Assembly (NCBI GenBank): GCA_947650285.1
Contig: CANTFL010000550.1
Location: forward strand, 1 to 64,000
Source: Hyaloperonospora brassicae
Lineage: Eukaryota > Oomycota > Peronosporomycetes > Peronosporales > Peronosporaceae
Direction: 5' to 3'
DNA length: 64,000 nt
Below, in pieces: positions 1 to 13,244 of this stretch. Under the pieces are notes generated by a model that made no database searches, had not been told where the DNA came from, and saw only the letters and a list, made by a program, of their open reading frames with translations. The position numbers and the translations under genes were made by a program. Position 1 is the stretch's first letter. Each line of letters opens with the position of its first letter.

Positions 1-850
1 CCAGATCACTTGGTGCCATTTTTCACCAGTACGTGGCGCCTCAATTGAATGGCCACCGATCCATATCATAAAACGTAACTAACGACTTTGCCACATAAGC
101 CCAAATGTCCGATGTAAGAGATTAATCGTCTAGATGCTCATCAAAAATCTAAAATGTATATAAGAGATCTCGCTTTTTGCAGCAATATTCATCAGAAGAC
201 GATGGCTCTCACCACCGAAGTACCTACATTATGCCTAGCCAGCAGGTAGTGCTAATATAAAGTAGAAACTTCTTGTTATAATTCTGCCATAAAAAAGCGC
301 TATGTAAGACGTAGCTCGGGATGGTTCAAATGTCTTGTAAACACCAAAAATCAGCTCGTTATGTCTAGTGGCAATTAACTTGACGAAGCTGAGACTCCCA
401 CCGACAATCATATGCAAGGTATTCCCACACAAAAAAACCAACCCACTAAGATTTATGATTAACTTTAGAAGTCTACAGTGCTATCAGCCCCTATCACAGA
501 GGCCCAAATATTCTCCTATTATGCAATCGTCATCTCACACACACCGATAAAATACCACAAGCTAACGGTTCGTACCCAATCGGTTTTATAAAGATCGTAC
601 CACCGATCTCTGCTGTCGAGTATTATGTGTAGTTTGCCAAGATCGATCGCAACTAAGACGAGCGTTAAAGAATCGCTATTAAACATTACCAGACCTTTGA
701 AATTTAAATGTTAGAAGTGAAGCGCGGCAAAGCGTCTGCTCTCTAAGTGGTATATCCAATTTCCATAAAAATGTTTATCCATGGAGTTGCCAGTGCCATC
801 ATCACAATCCAGTATAAATAGCATATTAATAAACTTCTTGGTTTCAAAAG
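1..850. other. AT-rich flank without a recognised gene
   Basis: Only short open frames occur here and none has a recognisable motif. It lies upstream of the GATC-rich element that starts at 851. Confidence 0.5.
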
Positions 851-2670
851 TGTGGCAAAGTCACTAATCAAATTTTCTACGAGGATCGGTGACCACATAT
901 TTGAGGCGCCACTTACTGGTGGAGAATTAGACCACGGGACCTGGCGATCTAATGAGAGATAGGAGGCGATCCCGACGGAGAAAGACGATACGATCCAACT
1001 GTCGTCAGACTGACGGGTATGGAACGATCTGAGACGGGGCGTGAAAAGGGATGATTCCCATGTTGCGATCTGGGACAAGGAATGATTGTAACGGTGCGAT
1101 CTGGGACAAGGGACTGGATTGTACTAAACGGCTGATCTGAAGCAGAATTACTCTGGGAAAGGTGCATATAAGACCAGACGATGCGAAGTGACTCTGTGAC
1201 AACGGTGTTGAAGTCTATTAGATCGGTAACATTCTATACCGGGCTCCCAAAAGAAGTACTGATTTAGGTTAATTATGGACCGATCTGGAAGTGTGGATGT
1301 TTGTGGGAGTCCGTGGGACCGTTGTGAGAACTGTGGTTGGTCCCATTGTGCGGATAAACCCTTGAGAATGGTATCGGACCATGTAAAACGAACGGAAGAA
1401 CATTTAGGGCCGGATTGCACTGTGTCGATCCTCAACGATCTCGAATTGGGCATCAGATCGGTCATGTTCCCTGCTGATTATGGATATATCGATGATGGAG
1501 CTATTGGATTGTGATGTAAATGCTTGTTGAAGGTCCATGAGTGATGTCGCAAAAGTTCATACCGAAAGAGCCAGTGGAAGCCGGTTGAATTGACGTCGCA
1601 AAATGGATTTAGACACTTTCCGCATTTGGATACTATTTTGGACTTTTCGGTACCAAAATTGGGTATTAGGTACTGCATTTGGAATTTGCTTCCTTTTCGG
1701 TGTCTAGGTACGATATCGGGAGTATTGGCGCTATCTTTGGAGCACAGGTCACGAGATTTCGACACGTGTTCAAGGGGGCGGTCAAGCTTAAAGGTGATAT
1801 CGGTTTGGAGAGTGATCTACAGTTTGGAATAGGCTTAAGGATAGGATGACTATTAATTTGGTTGGATAATAAAACAGTTATCGTTTTTACATATAGAGCA
1901 CGTCGCAGACTTCTCCTCCAAGCAGGATATTTGGCCTCCCGTCGATCAAGAGACGTCGCACGCGCCGTGTTTCGTGTACTCACCTTGGATTGTTTGGCCA
2001 AGGTGGGGTTAAGGTAACTCAACTCAACTCAAACTGCTAGGGTAGCAGCAAACAACGGTAAAGGAAAAGGATTTTGGTTACAAGATCGCGAGGCGGCTCA
2101 AGTGGTCAGAAGATCTGGACAAGGAGTTCAAGACAAGACCGAGCAAGACCGAAGGGATCTACAGGGCAGATCGGCACGTTTCATTTTGGCGAAACAAGCA
2201 ACCGATCCACCCACATTGCGCACTTCCGGTAAGATCGGCCGATCCTAAGACCAGATCGGATTGATCCCAACGCAAGATCGACGCAAGACAACTATTTGCT
2301 GAGTGAAGATTTCCGCACCGCGAAGACCCCGATTCCGAAGACAAATCGAGATCGGTGTGATTCAAGATCGAGATCGCGACATCGCCCAAGAGTGACTGCC
2401 GCGACTCAAGATCAAGATCGCAGAACCCCCGTTCGTGGTGTGACGATTTCCGCACCGGAAGCAAACGCTCAACCCCAAACCCTCAGCGAGATCGACATCT
2501 ACCAAGGCCATTACGAAGAGCTCAAGCCAGCCCAACCGACGGGTACACAAGTGAGCACAAGGTTATACAGCAAGGCACGGATCGAAGTACCCCCTCCGTG
2601 AGTCGGCAAGTCTGGGCAAGTGGAAGATCGACACTCACTAAAGTAATTTTGTGAGATCGACTTCACCACA
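851..2670 (+). mobile_element. GATC-rich non-autonomous LTR-like element, copy A
   Basis: This stretch is homologous along its length to 30183-31945, and in part to 41540-41885, 51090-51594 and, reversed, 62288-63601. It starts TGTGGCAAAGTC and ends GACTTCACCACA, imperfect terminal inverted repeats (perfect in copy B). The first 47 bp and last 46 bp also resemble each other as direct repeats, so they may be very short LTRs; a TGGCGCC-like primer-binding motif (tttgaggcgcc) follows the first. AAAG flanks both ends (AAAAG if the terminal A is shared), consistent with a target duplication. I count about 34 GATC sites in 1.8 kb where about 7 are expected. The best open frames are 1275-1514 and 2296-2601, with no known domain. 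A TRIM/LARD-type passenger element is the likeliest class; a long solo LTR is the alternative. Confidence 0.65.
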
Positions 2671-2880
2671 AAAGCTTCTAACAAACCTAAATTATTTATA
2701 CCTCAGGAATTCACAACATTCTTGGACATGCCACACGATCGATCTACGTTCCTGCCCGGCGATATTTGCCGTTTGTCTCGAGTAGGTCAGTTTTTGTTGA
2801 ACACCTTCAGTGTTGTACTACAAGCAAAATAAACACATTTACAATTAAATTCGAGCTAATTAAATCTTAGGGTAGAACTA

Positions 2881-3556
2881 TAGATACGCGCGTGCTGTTC
2901 ATCTATCGGAAGGCCGATATTTCTCATGCCGGGTGATGTTTGCTACGCGTCTTGCGCAAATTAAGGCCTTCTAAATGATTGGGTGTCCTCAATGAAAAAA
3001 ATATTAGGCTCATCAAAATACCCATCTTCCACGACACAAATAAGATTGGTGTTAATAATTGCTTCTTCAGATACGTGTTTCTTTTATTCCGTAATAAATT
3101 CCGTACCATGTACTCAATATCAGCAACATCGTTCGAAACAATTCCATAAGCTTTAAATTGGTTAAAAGGATGAACATTGTTTGCTGTTGTTGAAATAGAA
3201 GTATACGATTAGCGACCATCAAAACACTAGATGCTCGAAATTATGTCAATTTACCTACAGCTTAATTCTTTTCTATATTTCGGTAACAACTTCGTTTGAA
3301 TTTTAGCCTGATCCACTTCTTCGTGTATTTTTCAAAACTATCCATGGCGCAGTGTGTGGACAGTATAAGAGTTGTATTACACCGAACATTTAGTGCTTTT
3401 ATTGCAATTATTGTTAGCATGGGTACTCAAATGCTATCCAGATCGTCCACCACACAGATCTATCTTAGATCACTTAGGTCATTAGAGGTCCATATGATCA
3501 TAGACCCAAGTTCTATCATCATCATGATCATTGCCGTCGTAATTTGTAGCAAATGA
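2881..3556. mobile_element. scattered copia-like fragments
   Basis: Two short pieces are recognisable. About 70 bp near 2895-2965 match, in reverse, the segment near 36355-36425. On the plus strand, 3470-3530 translates to LEVHMIIDPSS, which resembles LELHMVVDPSN in the better preserved copia remnant at 31946-32249. Everything else is too decayed to assign. The orientations differ, so this is probably a mosaic of two insertions. Confidence 0.35.
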
Positions 3557-5639
3557 AGTATAAATTACATACGCGGTCATCTATTGCTCCAACTGATGTA
3601 TATCGCTTCTGTTTAAAGCTCAAATACCCCGGATATTGGTTTATTGTGTTTAATATAACATACATTCATCGAATATGAGACACAAGGAATCTTTGAGATT
3701 TACGCTGCGCCATTTCTGCAACTATACTTCGTTTAAAAATGAATCGTATTTACATGTCTCACCCCTTGTCATATGTCTGACACCCACTTACAATCGGATA
3801 CATCGAAATGTATCCCACATATCATACTTGTTCTACCACAAACCAATTGGCGGCTCACACACTCGCCAAATCCCATGCTTTATCCCAAAAATTTGAAGTA
3901 AGGTTCGAAGGTCTGACTTTGGCTGGGCCAATCTCGCCAAAATTCCTTTTGTCGAAGATAATTTAGGTATAATTCCGTATTGATAAAAAACAGAACACTG
4001 GGCTCAGATCGTTGCAGCTGTTGCATTTTAAAAAAACATATATCTGTTGTAACTTGTGGTGGTACTTTCATGCACATTTACATTAATCATATATTGGATG
4101 AATTATACATTGACAATCCATCCCTTAATGGTGAGCTCCAGACGTTAGACGTCCTTGCACCAAAGCTATTAGGTCAGTAAGACTAACAGACTCGTTGAGT
4201 CGCTTTTTTGTTACAATCGAAACTGCTTGTTTAGTAGAAAAGGACTTTCTCGAGCAAAGGAGCTGTTGTAGCTACTCCTAAAGAAGTCGGTTTTATTGAG
4301 AACTTCGTACACAAACTAACTTGGTTTTTGAGTTTTGCGTGCAACCTCTCTTTGCAGATTCTATGCTCACATATAGCATTGGTTTACGTCTTGAATAGAC
4401 ACTAGTGCGAAAAAGTTTGGCGCATCTTCTCGAGCGCGGTCGTCGCTGCAGATATAATGCTCTCATACTTTCTAAAAACATATAAATCTGACATCAATAT
4501 ATAGTTCTAACACGTAAATATAAGAAATGATACAGATAAGGCGATAAATTGCCACCAAAAAGATACAAATACACGTGGCAATTATAAAAGTGCTTTACCA
4601 CTCAGGACCAAAAAGTGAAAATCGATCAGCAGAACAATAAATCGCACAAAATCTTCCAAACGTATTACTACATTGTTGTTTGGCCCACCTTCGAACAATC
4701 ACACATTTAGTGCACTTGATTGACCTAAAACCTCGCATTGGTAGTCGAGAGAGTCATTATCTTGTATGAAAATCTGACAAGCGTCATGTTCCATTGTGTG
4801 CAAACGGTCTTCAGTCGCTGGTAAATTCCAAAGCTCATTTTGTGGCGTTCAGCGTATAAATTAACAAGCACGTGCTTAAAGTGACCCTAGTCAAAGACGC
4901 TGGGAGAGGAGCCGATTGATGTAACCATGGCAATTATCATCAAATCTACGACTAAAGCAGCTTGCTAAATGAACTTCTATATGTAGCGTATGAATAAACA
5001 CTTGACATCTGGCATTTAATGGAGCGTCAATACTTGTGAAATTTGTTTGACTCGCGCCTAACACAATCATGCAAGAAACTCACCACCACGCAAGTAGTTG
5101 AAGAAAAACTCACCAGACAAGGAATTAAATAATTGATATGTTGCAATTTGAAAGAGCAGTTGACCTAAAATGACCGATTAAAATATCGATGAGTGGTACA
5201 TTTTGTCGACAAAAACTCAGATCATCCCTGGGTTATTAGCTGGAAGCAATTTTGCAGCTGCCAAGAAGGTCGAGCATTTTCTAGCCTTCGTTTAATTATG
5301 ATTGACGGTCAAATTCATGTTTCCTCACGGACGGTGACGGTTTTTCCAGAATTTCGACCTATTTTTCAAGAGATTGGTCGCACAGCAAATTTGTGATCTA
5401 TACAAATTAGAGTTGAATGTGGAAGCAAAACGAATGTGCAGTACTATTATAAATTCAGCCGTTGACTGACATGTGCTTGTAAATCGCCGCTAAAACCCTG
5501 GGGATACGCCGCCGTGTATGTGGCAAAAATTTTATGATAAAGCATAGGCCTGGGCTATCACCGAAGAGGCATCGCTGTTTATAGTTTTGACAATTAAGAT
5601 CCCGTACTTAAGATTAACTTGACCCGTTAGGTTTATTAC
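3557..5639. other. gene-free AT-rich interval
   Basis: No frame of useful length or motif is visible. Tandem repeats were not seen. It separates copia-like debris from the larger copia remnant downstream. Confidence 0.45.
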
Positions 5640-8520
5640 GTGACGTGTATAGAAGTCCGGGAAAAAATTTCCTGCGACGGAGATTGCAAGTTGAGCTTTT
5701 TGACAAGGACGACCAGAAGTAAAGATGTCGTGCGTTTTCGAAAAAATACATGGTGGTGGTATTTATATAGCAGATGAACAATGTTTGAGTGAACGTCTGG
5801 TAGTATCACTTCTAATGAGATGTCAAAAGGGGACGACACGATTTCATCCTTGTTTGGAATCCTTGTGAAACATATAAATGACGTAAGAATGAGAAAAAAG
5901 AAGAAGGAGGAGGAGATAAAGACGTGGCAGATATCAAGTTTCGCGGCATTCTCGACAACAATCACGATATGAGTTGCTGGACAGCAGACTTATATTTTTT
6001 AAAACGTCGTGAGCCATACTGTCGAGCATGATCCATGAAAAGATACTAAAGCAATGAAGACTTTGAAGGTACTGATTTATACTGGAGCAATGGATGAAAA
6101 TATATATTCTTTCTTTATTCTTAAGTCGTTAAGTAGCCTTAAGACGGCATGCCTTGCATATCAAGTTGATTTTTATAACGAATTCGACACCGAAGGTCAA
6201 GTCGAGCGATTTGAAGCTCTCCTTAAAGCCTGTGAAAATGAGCAAAAGATTGATTTTGGATTTATGAATAGCCTTTGCGGCGGTCATGGAAATGTGGACC
6301 GTTTATATTGTACTGAATCTGACATTTCATTGGGTGAATTCCAATTCAACGTACGACGGACCTAATACCAACGTGCAGGTGGACAATGAATCTGCTTAAG
6401 TGTTTCCTGCATGCATTAGGCGGTTTGATACTGAAAGTCTTGAGCTGAGTGAGAAGGGGGCAGGGGATAAGCGCTGCAAAGCTCGCGTGGATATTATAAT
6501 GTAAACTTTTTGGCCTCAAGCAGGCCGGTAGATCCAGGGGTCAATCACTGCATGATAAACATACTGACGCTAGATTTGGACGCTGCGTCACAGTCATGTC
6601 TCTGTCTTACAAACTATCTTAGAATAAAATCACAGCTGTAGGCGTTAATGTCGACGTCCTAACCATACTAGCGCCACATGCTTATTAGAGGGAAACTATC
6701 TTCCGGAGTGATTATCCAAATAGATCACACAGATTGGAGCAGTTAGAACGTTTCTTGTAGTTTGTATGTGCCATACCTAAATCATCGGGGGTAAATATAT
6801 TATAACGGAGATAAATGACGAAATCCTCCATAATACCGAGATATACTCGGCCAAAGCTATGCGGACGCTAATATGATGACTGTTATGAAATGCCTTTGGG
6901 TTGAAAATCTACCACCGGTTCATTGAAAAGATAGCCGACTAAAGATCAATATTTTATCGTCTCTCCCAGAATCTACTCTGGGTGGCGCGATGTAGTCAAT
7001 GGCACAGCGCATTTTCGGTCCGTACTACAACGCAAAAGCACATAAGCCAATGTATATTGACTGATATCTCGTAAAGCGGATTAAACTAACCTAAATAGTA
7101 AAATTACATGCTTGAGCTTTACATGGTCGTTGATCCAAGCAATGGTGCTAAGCTATGCTATAAACGTTACTTGACACTTAGTGGGCCTCGAAATAGACGG
7201 CCCAAAGGCACTGACCGGAGAAGTCATGCTGCTCAACGTAATGCTTGTCAGATGAGTTTGCAAAAACAAGGAGAAGTTAGCGTATACACATAGAAGTCAA
7301 TATTTACCGGTTTTCTAATGCGGCACGCGAGCTACTTAAGGTATGGGAGCTTTCAATGAAGCTAGAATGGCCATGCAAACCGATATGGAATAGCCGGAAG
7401 AAATTAGACTGCGATCAAGCACCTGGTAGTCGAAGCTCACATGCGAAGGCAAAGCTCATTTACGTGTGGGAAATGTATGTACGCCATCAGGGAAGATGGA
7501 AGTTTTCATACTGGGTTACGTACAATCGGGCAAGATGGCGGCCGATGCATTGACGAGTACGCTTGATTTTCCTACGAATGCTTACATGCACTTCGGTTTA
7601 TAGTAATGACAACACGGCTAAGAAAGCGTGATGGAAATTAGTGATGTGGCTTACACGGAATAGAACGAGCTTGGTTAATGGTGTTTGATTTCTTATAGAT
7701 TATCTTATATGGACCGTTGTGGTTAAAGTGGTGCGCGAAGTTGTAGTCTGTATGCGGACAGGATACATAATGAATGCACAGTCAAAAATCAGTAACAATT
7801 GACATTTTAAATCAAGAATAGAAACTGGTGGTACAAAAGGTTATGAGCCTAAATATATTAAAAAGCAGCTGCAATTTACACAGAATGTTCGCCGGGAGCG
7901 AATACTTCCATGGCGTCGTGATAGGACAGGGTTCGACGGTGGTTGGGTTGGAGATCTACGTAAAGCGCAAGGTGCATAGTCAGTATCTTTGAGTTCTCAT
8001 GGAGGGAGCAATAAAGTTATGCAATGAAAGGTGAAGATTATTTGATGTGGTGAGTGTATTGAAGTGATTAAAAGCAAGAGAGAACAAGTATACAGAATCG
8101 AGGACAAGTGGGAGATGCCAAGATTGGACACAGCTCAAAAAATGGCAAATAAAGTATAACCCACCAAGCATGCAAATAGGATATTGGCTGGAGAGAAAGT
8201 GAGCAGCACTTATTCTAAGTCTAAAGTGAAGACAAGACATTACGAAAGAAATTCTTAAAGCGGTTTCCGCCTCATGTGGTCAGAGTTTAGTGTCGAAAGT
8301 GCAATTTGCACTTGTACCGACTGCAGAGACCTACGCTTGAGTATTGTTAAAATGTTGTCCAAGAACCCATGTGTTGTACTTAGTACATTAAATATATATG
8401 GTGTGATATTCTGGATGTATTCTGACAAGCCATTAACGAGATTCGGTGGGATCCAAAACGTGTCTGGAATGCGTCTGATACAAGTCCATTACTTTGATTA
8501 ATGTTTAATATCAACATTCG
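5640..8520 (+). mobile_element. Ty1/copia retrotransposon remnant (integrase-RT linker to LTR region)
   Basis: This stretch aligns by eye with the reverse complement of 28970-33060, interrupted there by copy B. Order along the plus strand: a polyprotein linker with RSPGKNFLRRRLQVEL near 5650; an open piece at 6054-6365; an RT piece with CKARVDII followed by a decayed PQAGR near 6470-6530, corresponding to the copia KALYGLKQAGR segment; an RNase H piece near 7108-7160 (LHMVVDPSNGAKL-like); then about 1.2 kb of LTR-like non-coding DNA. Many stops and frameshifts break every frame, so it cannot be functional. The part matching LTR-like sequence extends to about 8520. Confidence 0.6.
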
Positions 8521-10560
8521 AAAATATCAATCCAGCATATAGATCTGTGTAAGGATTAAAGCAATTGTCAAACGTGTATTCCCACGATTCGGAGATGCTA
8601 AATAAGCCTTTTGTTGCCATTGTGTACTAAGGTGTAAAATGTGATAAAGGTCGGCGTGCCGTCACCTCTTCCGCAGCATTTGTAAAATCCACGTTGTGAG
8701 TATCGTTCTTAAGATATTTTGTGAAAAAGAGTAATTGAGAATGTGTAGCATACCGCTAAGAAAACATATTAGGTATCATTTGCTATATAGACGACGAGTA
8801 GCTAGGCGCTACGCTTATGTGCATTGATCCCTCTACTGCAAATATAATAGTTTATTTTGCCCTTAAGCATGCATACCGCAATGCCCATCTCACAACTGAC
8901 ATCACTACTACCATCAGCACCAATTTATTTATGACATTTATAACTCTCCATTAGCTTTGCGTGTTTAATTTGCATGTAACCCATCTTCTGTGTGAACGAG
9001 TACCCGATTATATACTCATATGAATGTTAATGTACTTCCGTCACATCTCAATATCGTGCCTTCTCTCAATGTTGTTATTAATCGGTCATGCAATGCTTCT
9101 TCGGATCGTACACCTTACAAAGCATTGTCAATGCGCCGTTATAAACGGCTCTCCATCTACTGATGATGACGTTAGTCCTACAAATTACAAAGCATTGTAT
9201 ACGCGCCATCTGGAAATTGGGCAGTACCATCTAATCAAATTTTTACGATAAAAAGAAAAAGATAGACAAACATTGATACGAAGATTAGATTACAGTAATT
9301 GATGAAAGAAGTTGTAAGGTAAACTGCACAAGAGAATGAAAACGTAGCCTGATGGTCTAATACTAATCAATACAGTAAAGCTATGCTGTAATAGGCGTAT
9401 CATCCTAATACGTGATATCATTATTCATAGCAAAAAAGGATAATGAATATTACGTTGCTTATCTATTAGAAAATTTTAAGTTGCACTGATTCTCTTGCGG
9501 GAACTCAAGGGTCTATTCATTTGTGATACATGATATAATTTTAGCCATCAATAGCTGCTTGACTCGCGCAATGAGTGATGAGTAGACGTCACAATACATT
9601 TCTTTACATTTATATAATTAGAAAAGGACTGCTTGGCAACAAAATGATTCAGTACTTGATTATACTGAATGCAGTTCTACTTATTTACCACAACTAAGCT
9701 GTACCGTCTTGGTAGTCTACCTTTTTCTCTATAATGGTGTACGCTAGGTGACAGTGCACTGACAAACTATATTACCGGTGAAATTTGGTCCGTAGTGTAA
9801 TTATTCTGTGACTGTCACTGTTTTGTAACAATTAAGCGTCTACACCTTTTTTTATGCGTACATGAATACTGGTGACAAGCTATATGTAAAGATTTTTAAA
9901 AAAGAAAATATGAGGCAGTATAGAGGATGCACGTGGAAGCATATATATAATGATCCAACGAACGTGTATATAAGAGCTCATTTCGTCTACCTGTATAAGA
10001 ATGTACATGGCTTGGTGCTTTTTCTCATTATCTCATCATCGGGTTGGTGTTTAACCATCTGCTGTATTGTTTTGTGTTATTTTCGAATGTTTTGTAGTAT
10101 TGGTATAATCTACTGCTATTTTCCGGCTATATGTTATTTAAGATACCTCTTTTTAGGGATCTACGGCTTATCTATATATATATACAAGTGACCGTATAAA
10201 CGGAACCACCTCTAGATAAACGCAATAAACCATTCATTTCATGTTCAAAAGCAATAATTGCACCTGTGCATATTTGCCTACAAATGTGTTGCAGAGATCT
10301 TTACTAAGTTGCATAGTACAGTAGTCTGTCCAGGTATCGGACAAAACTGCGCAACGTGCTTACCTCGTTCCTAATATATAACTCTCTTGAATATAGTGTC
10401 AACATGAACCCATTCTGATAAATTTATGGTACACTGAGTATTTCACATCGAGCGTTGCTTTGTAACGTGATTGATAGTACTTGCCGGCTTCTTGAATAGT
10501 TCTTCCTGTAGTGCTGTTTAAAATAAGGATGAAAAATGGGGACAAAATTCTGGAGTCTCG
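8521..10560. other. AT-rich interval without a recognised gene
   Basis: The only ATG frame over 100 codons (9862-10191) is hydrophobic and lies in AT-rich sequence that gives such frames by chance. No transposon motif was recognised. Confidence 0.45.
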
Positions 10561-10569
10561 AATGGTCTA

Positions 10570-12000
10570 ATTATCACCTCATCGGCACTTATACACACAT
10601 CTGTCGTTTTCAACCTCCTCACGCTCTATTGTGTCTGAATCGCACGCGATCAAATCGTCGTTATCCGCACTGATGTACATGTCGACACTTACGCCGTTGG
10701 TCAAAACCTCTATGAGCTATGTCAGCTGGCCTTTGACGTTTTATTAATGCGTTTATTGTAGTCGAGTAATTCAATAATCTTGACCAATGGGACCGCATCC
10801 ACGGTACCACAATTGCTTTAGTAGTAACAAATTATTTTATCGGAAGCTCCTCCTGCTTCATATACCGAAGCTCATAGCCTCCTCAATATCCCACTTTCCG
10901 TCGATTCTAGTTTAAATTGCATCCAGGAGCTATCGAATAAACCTCTTTCGAGACCGCGCTTTAAATAACCGAATAATTTCTACATAAAACAAATACGTAA
11001 GAAATTGCTGGTCACGAGACCACCCATCCAAACTTGTTTTCGTCAAGCAGTTGCAAATGTTCTATCATGCTTGGCGGGAGGAAGGTCAAAATGAGATTGT
11101 AGATTGCAGGGGTGACATAATGACACGACGCGTTTTACGTCAGAGGAAGTACTTGCCTCTTGTGTATCTTGGCATCAAAATGCCGGATCCAATCAGAAAA
11201 TGTTGACCTTATTTATCACGCGTTATGGTTGTGAAATAGACAAACTTCATTTGATAGGTGTTGAATGTATGAAATGCTCGTGGGTGCTATGACATGCCTA
11301 TGATAACGAGATCCATCTTCTCGTTGCCGGTATCTCCGCAGCACATTGCGACTGTGATAGGATCCTTTTCAAACCTCTTTCCGTTGCGCTTGACTGTTGC
11401 TAGTGCCTTGCTTATATGTAAGCGATGAAGAGATTCGATTTGTCAATATAAGATATGTCCCGTGGTGGACTTTGACCAATCACCTTTATAACATCCATTC
11501 GATATGTTGCCAGTTGAGCATGGTCAACTGAGTCTGTCTTGCCGTAAAGCCTGTGATCTTGGGTGCCATATCAAGTTTTAAATTAGCGAAGCCACTCATT
11601 TGAAAGCCGCAGGTCGTTCTTGCTTAGCCCTTATGCAGCTCAGATGGTGCGACCTCCTTCTAGTAGTATCTCGTCTGTGATAATTGCTTTACGGTTGTTG
11701 AAACTATAGTATGCGAGGAGCGCAGCTTTAAACGCTAGAAAAAGCACCTTTCGGCTGCGCTTCCTGCCCGTGGAAAAGAGAGCGTGGTCTGATGCCTGTC
11801 AAATTCGTTCTGCTACTATTGTGAAGATCCGAAGGCCGAGCCTCTCTCTGACCCAGTCTTGCATTTGAGCCAACTTAATGCCAGGTGTGCATGTAATGTG
11901 CACGTGCACCTGAAGTTTTCGCTCCGTCATGAGAATCGTTTGCTTTGTCGACTTATGTGAGGTGGAACGGAAGCAAGTGCGCAATATGGCAGCTAATGCA
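10570..12000 (-). pseudogene. Tigger/pogo-type DDE transposase remnant 1
   Basis: Reading the minus strand, the order of a pogo/Tigger transposase can be followed across stops and frameshifts. A helix-turn-helix-like part is near 11800-11960. DISYIDKSNLF near 11427-11460 corresponds to the first catalytic Asp block (normally xxDETGLF). ITVAMCCGDTGNEKMDLVII lies at 11298-11357. NASCHYVTPAIYN near 11105-11145 is preceded by a stop where the second catalytic Asp belongs, and FLPPSMIEHLQLLD near 11043-11088 holds the third Asp. An acidic C-terminal part runs to about 10570. No terminal inverted repeats were found. The copy is dead; family assignment rests on order and spacing of motifs. Confidence 0.65.
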
Positions 12001-12405
12001 AGACTGTGGCAAGTTCAATTGAGAGGGGAAACTGGTGATTGGTGCTCGCTGTTGTGTTACTATGTTTCTTTGGTCTCTTGTATCGAGTCACCATACGAAA
12101 TCAAGTGACGCAGCTTGGTTTTGGCACACGTAGTTCCTCGAATAGGAATTTACCCTCAATTCGGGATCTTAATTGGAGGGACGACTGTACACGATGCACG
12201 ACATGCCAATTACATCATTACCTTTTGACCCCTAGTTGTTAGCAATTTTATGTCAGTCCACCGCAACGAACAAAGACGGAAATGCATGCTCCACTTTATT
12301 AGGACCTGCATACTAAGTGCGATTGTCGACACAAGTTTGTGATACCACAAAAAAATTAAAAATGATGCTCATGCAGACAGCCCGGAAGACGATTGGTCGT
12401 GGACG

Positions 12406-13244
12406 ATGCGTGGCTCTAAGCTCCGCGCTGTACTGTACGTAGTACCATCACTATCAACTTCGCACCCGCCTTCCCATCTTCTGTGTCTCAAGTTGCTCTG
12501 TGCCGCTGCGATACAGCCACGGAGCGCGTATTTCCAAACTTCTCGGTCTATGGTAGCGACTCAGTTTTTCAGGTGGCGCCTAATGCTCCGCAGTATACTG
12601 AAGGTGGCAGCTACCTTAAGGCTAAGCGTATGGTGAGTTAACGATGCATTGCGTTGAGTCTTTAGGAGCCGTCGCGAGTTGTAAGGGGAGTGAATTTACG
12701 GACCGTTTTTGCATTTTGTGGACAGGGTGCCATCATGCTGTCGTGGGCGAAAGCTACGACGTCGGGTTACAACTACCAAAACAAGACCGTAAGATGATAT
12801 GGATGAAGCTACTGGAAAAGTGTAGAGATATTGTAGCTGACTGGCGTATGTCACGGCCGCAGTTTTTTTCACTGAGTCCGTCTGAGGTTGGATTGGTGCT
12901 GGAGCTGCTGGACTCGCGAATTCCGGAGCTGTCGCTTACGCACTCGCCTAACATGAACGCGCCCGAGGACGAAAAGAAAACCAAGTCACTGCACATTGCG
13001 CGTGTGGCGGGTGTTGATGGTGCTTCTGTGATCCAGATAAAGGTTGAGCACGAAACCGAATCTCTTGCCACGCTGAACGTCGGCGAAGCACGTGTCTTCC
13101 AGGTAGATTAGATGCAGTGCGTGATATTGTTGTTTCGGCGTATGATCTGAGATTCTGATGGACGGTTCTGCCCTGCAGGAGTTGCTTACTTACTCGCTTC
13201 CCCGCTTGTTTGGCTTCCACACGGTGCTGGAAGGGCCTCTGTAG
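12406..13244 (+). CDS. Whirly-family ssDNA-binding protein, four exons, probably mitochondrial
   Basis: Splicing joins exons 12444-12632, 12726-12788, 12863-13102 and 13179-13244 (TAG). Introns of 93, 74 and 76 bp begin GTGAGT, GTAAGA and GTAGAT, end in AG, and are all phase 0. The product, about 185 residues, follows the Whirly pattern: VAPNAPQYTEGGSYLK, then GAIMLSWAKATTSGYNYQNK, then FFSLSPSEVGLVLELL (compare plant Whirly K-F-LS-E-G), a beta-rich middle, and a C-terminal ELLTYSLPRLFGFH helix. Whirly proteins bind single-stranded DNA in organelles and help maintain the organellar genome. The only nearby ATG (12406) opens an Arg-rich, acid-poor leader like a mitochondrial presequence, but it is one frame away from the domain exon. 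Either a 1-nt indel near 12550, an unseen upstream exon, or an assembly error explains this. The 12644-13111 open frame reads through introns and is not the protein. Confidence 0.72.

Noticed and set aside
5636..5965. 109-codon minus frame with a Ser/Phe-rich hydrophobic start
   Set aside because: It is antisense to the copia polyprotein remnant that reads on the plus strand.
9862..10191. 109-codon plus frame with hydrophobic stretches, possible membrane protein
   Set aside because: AT-rich codons alone give such Ile/Tyr/Phe-rich frames; no neighbour or motif supports it.
12644..13111. 155-codon plus frame as an independent gene
   Set aside because: It reads through two introns of the Whirly gene; only 12863-13102 of it is coding.
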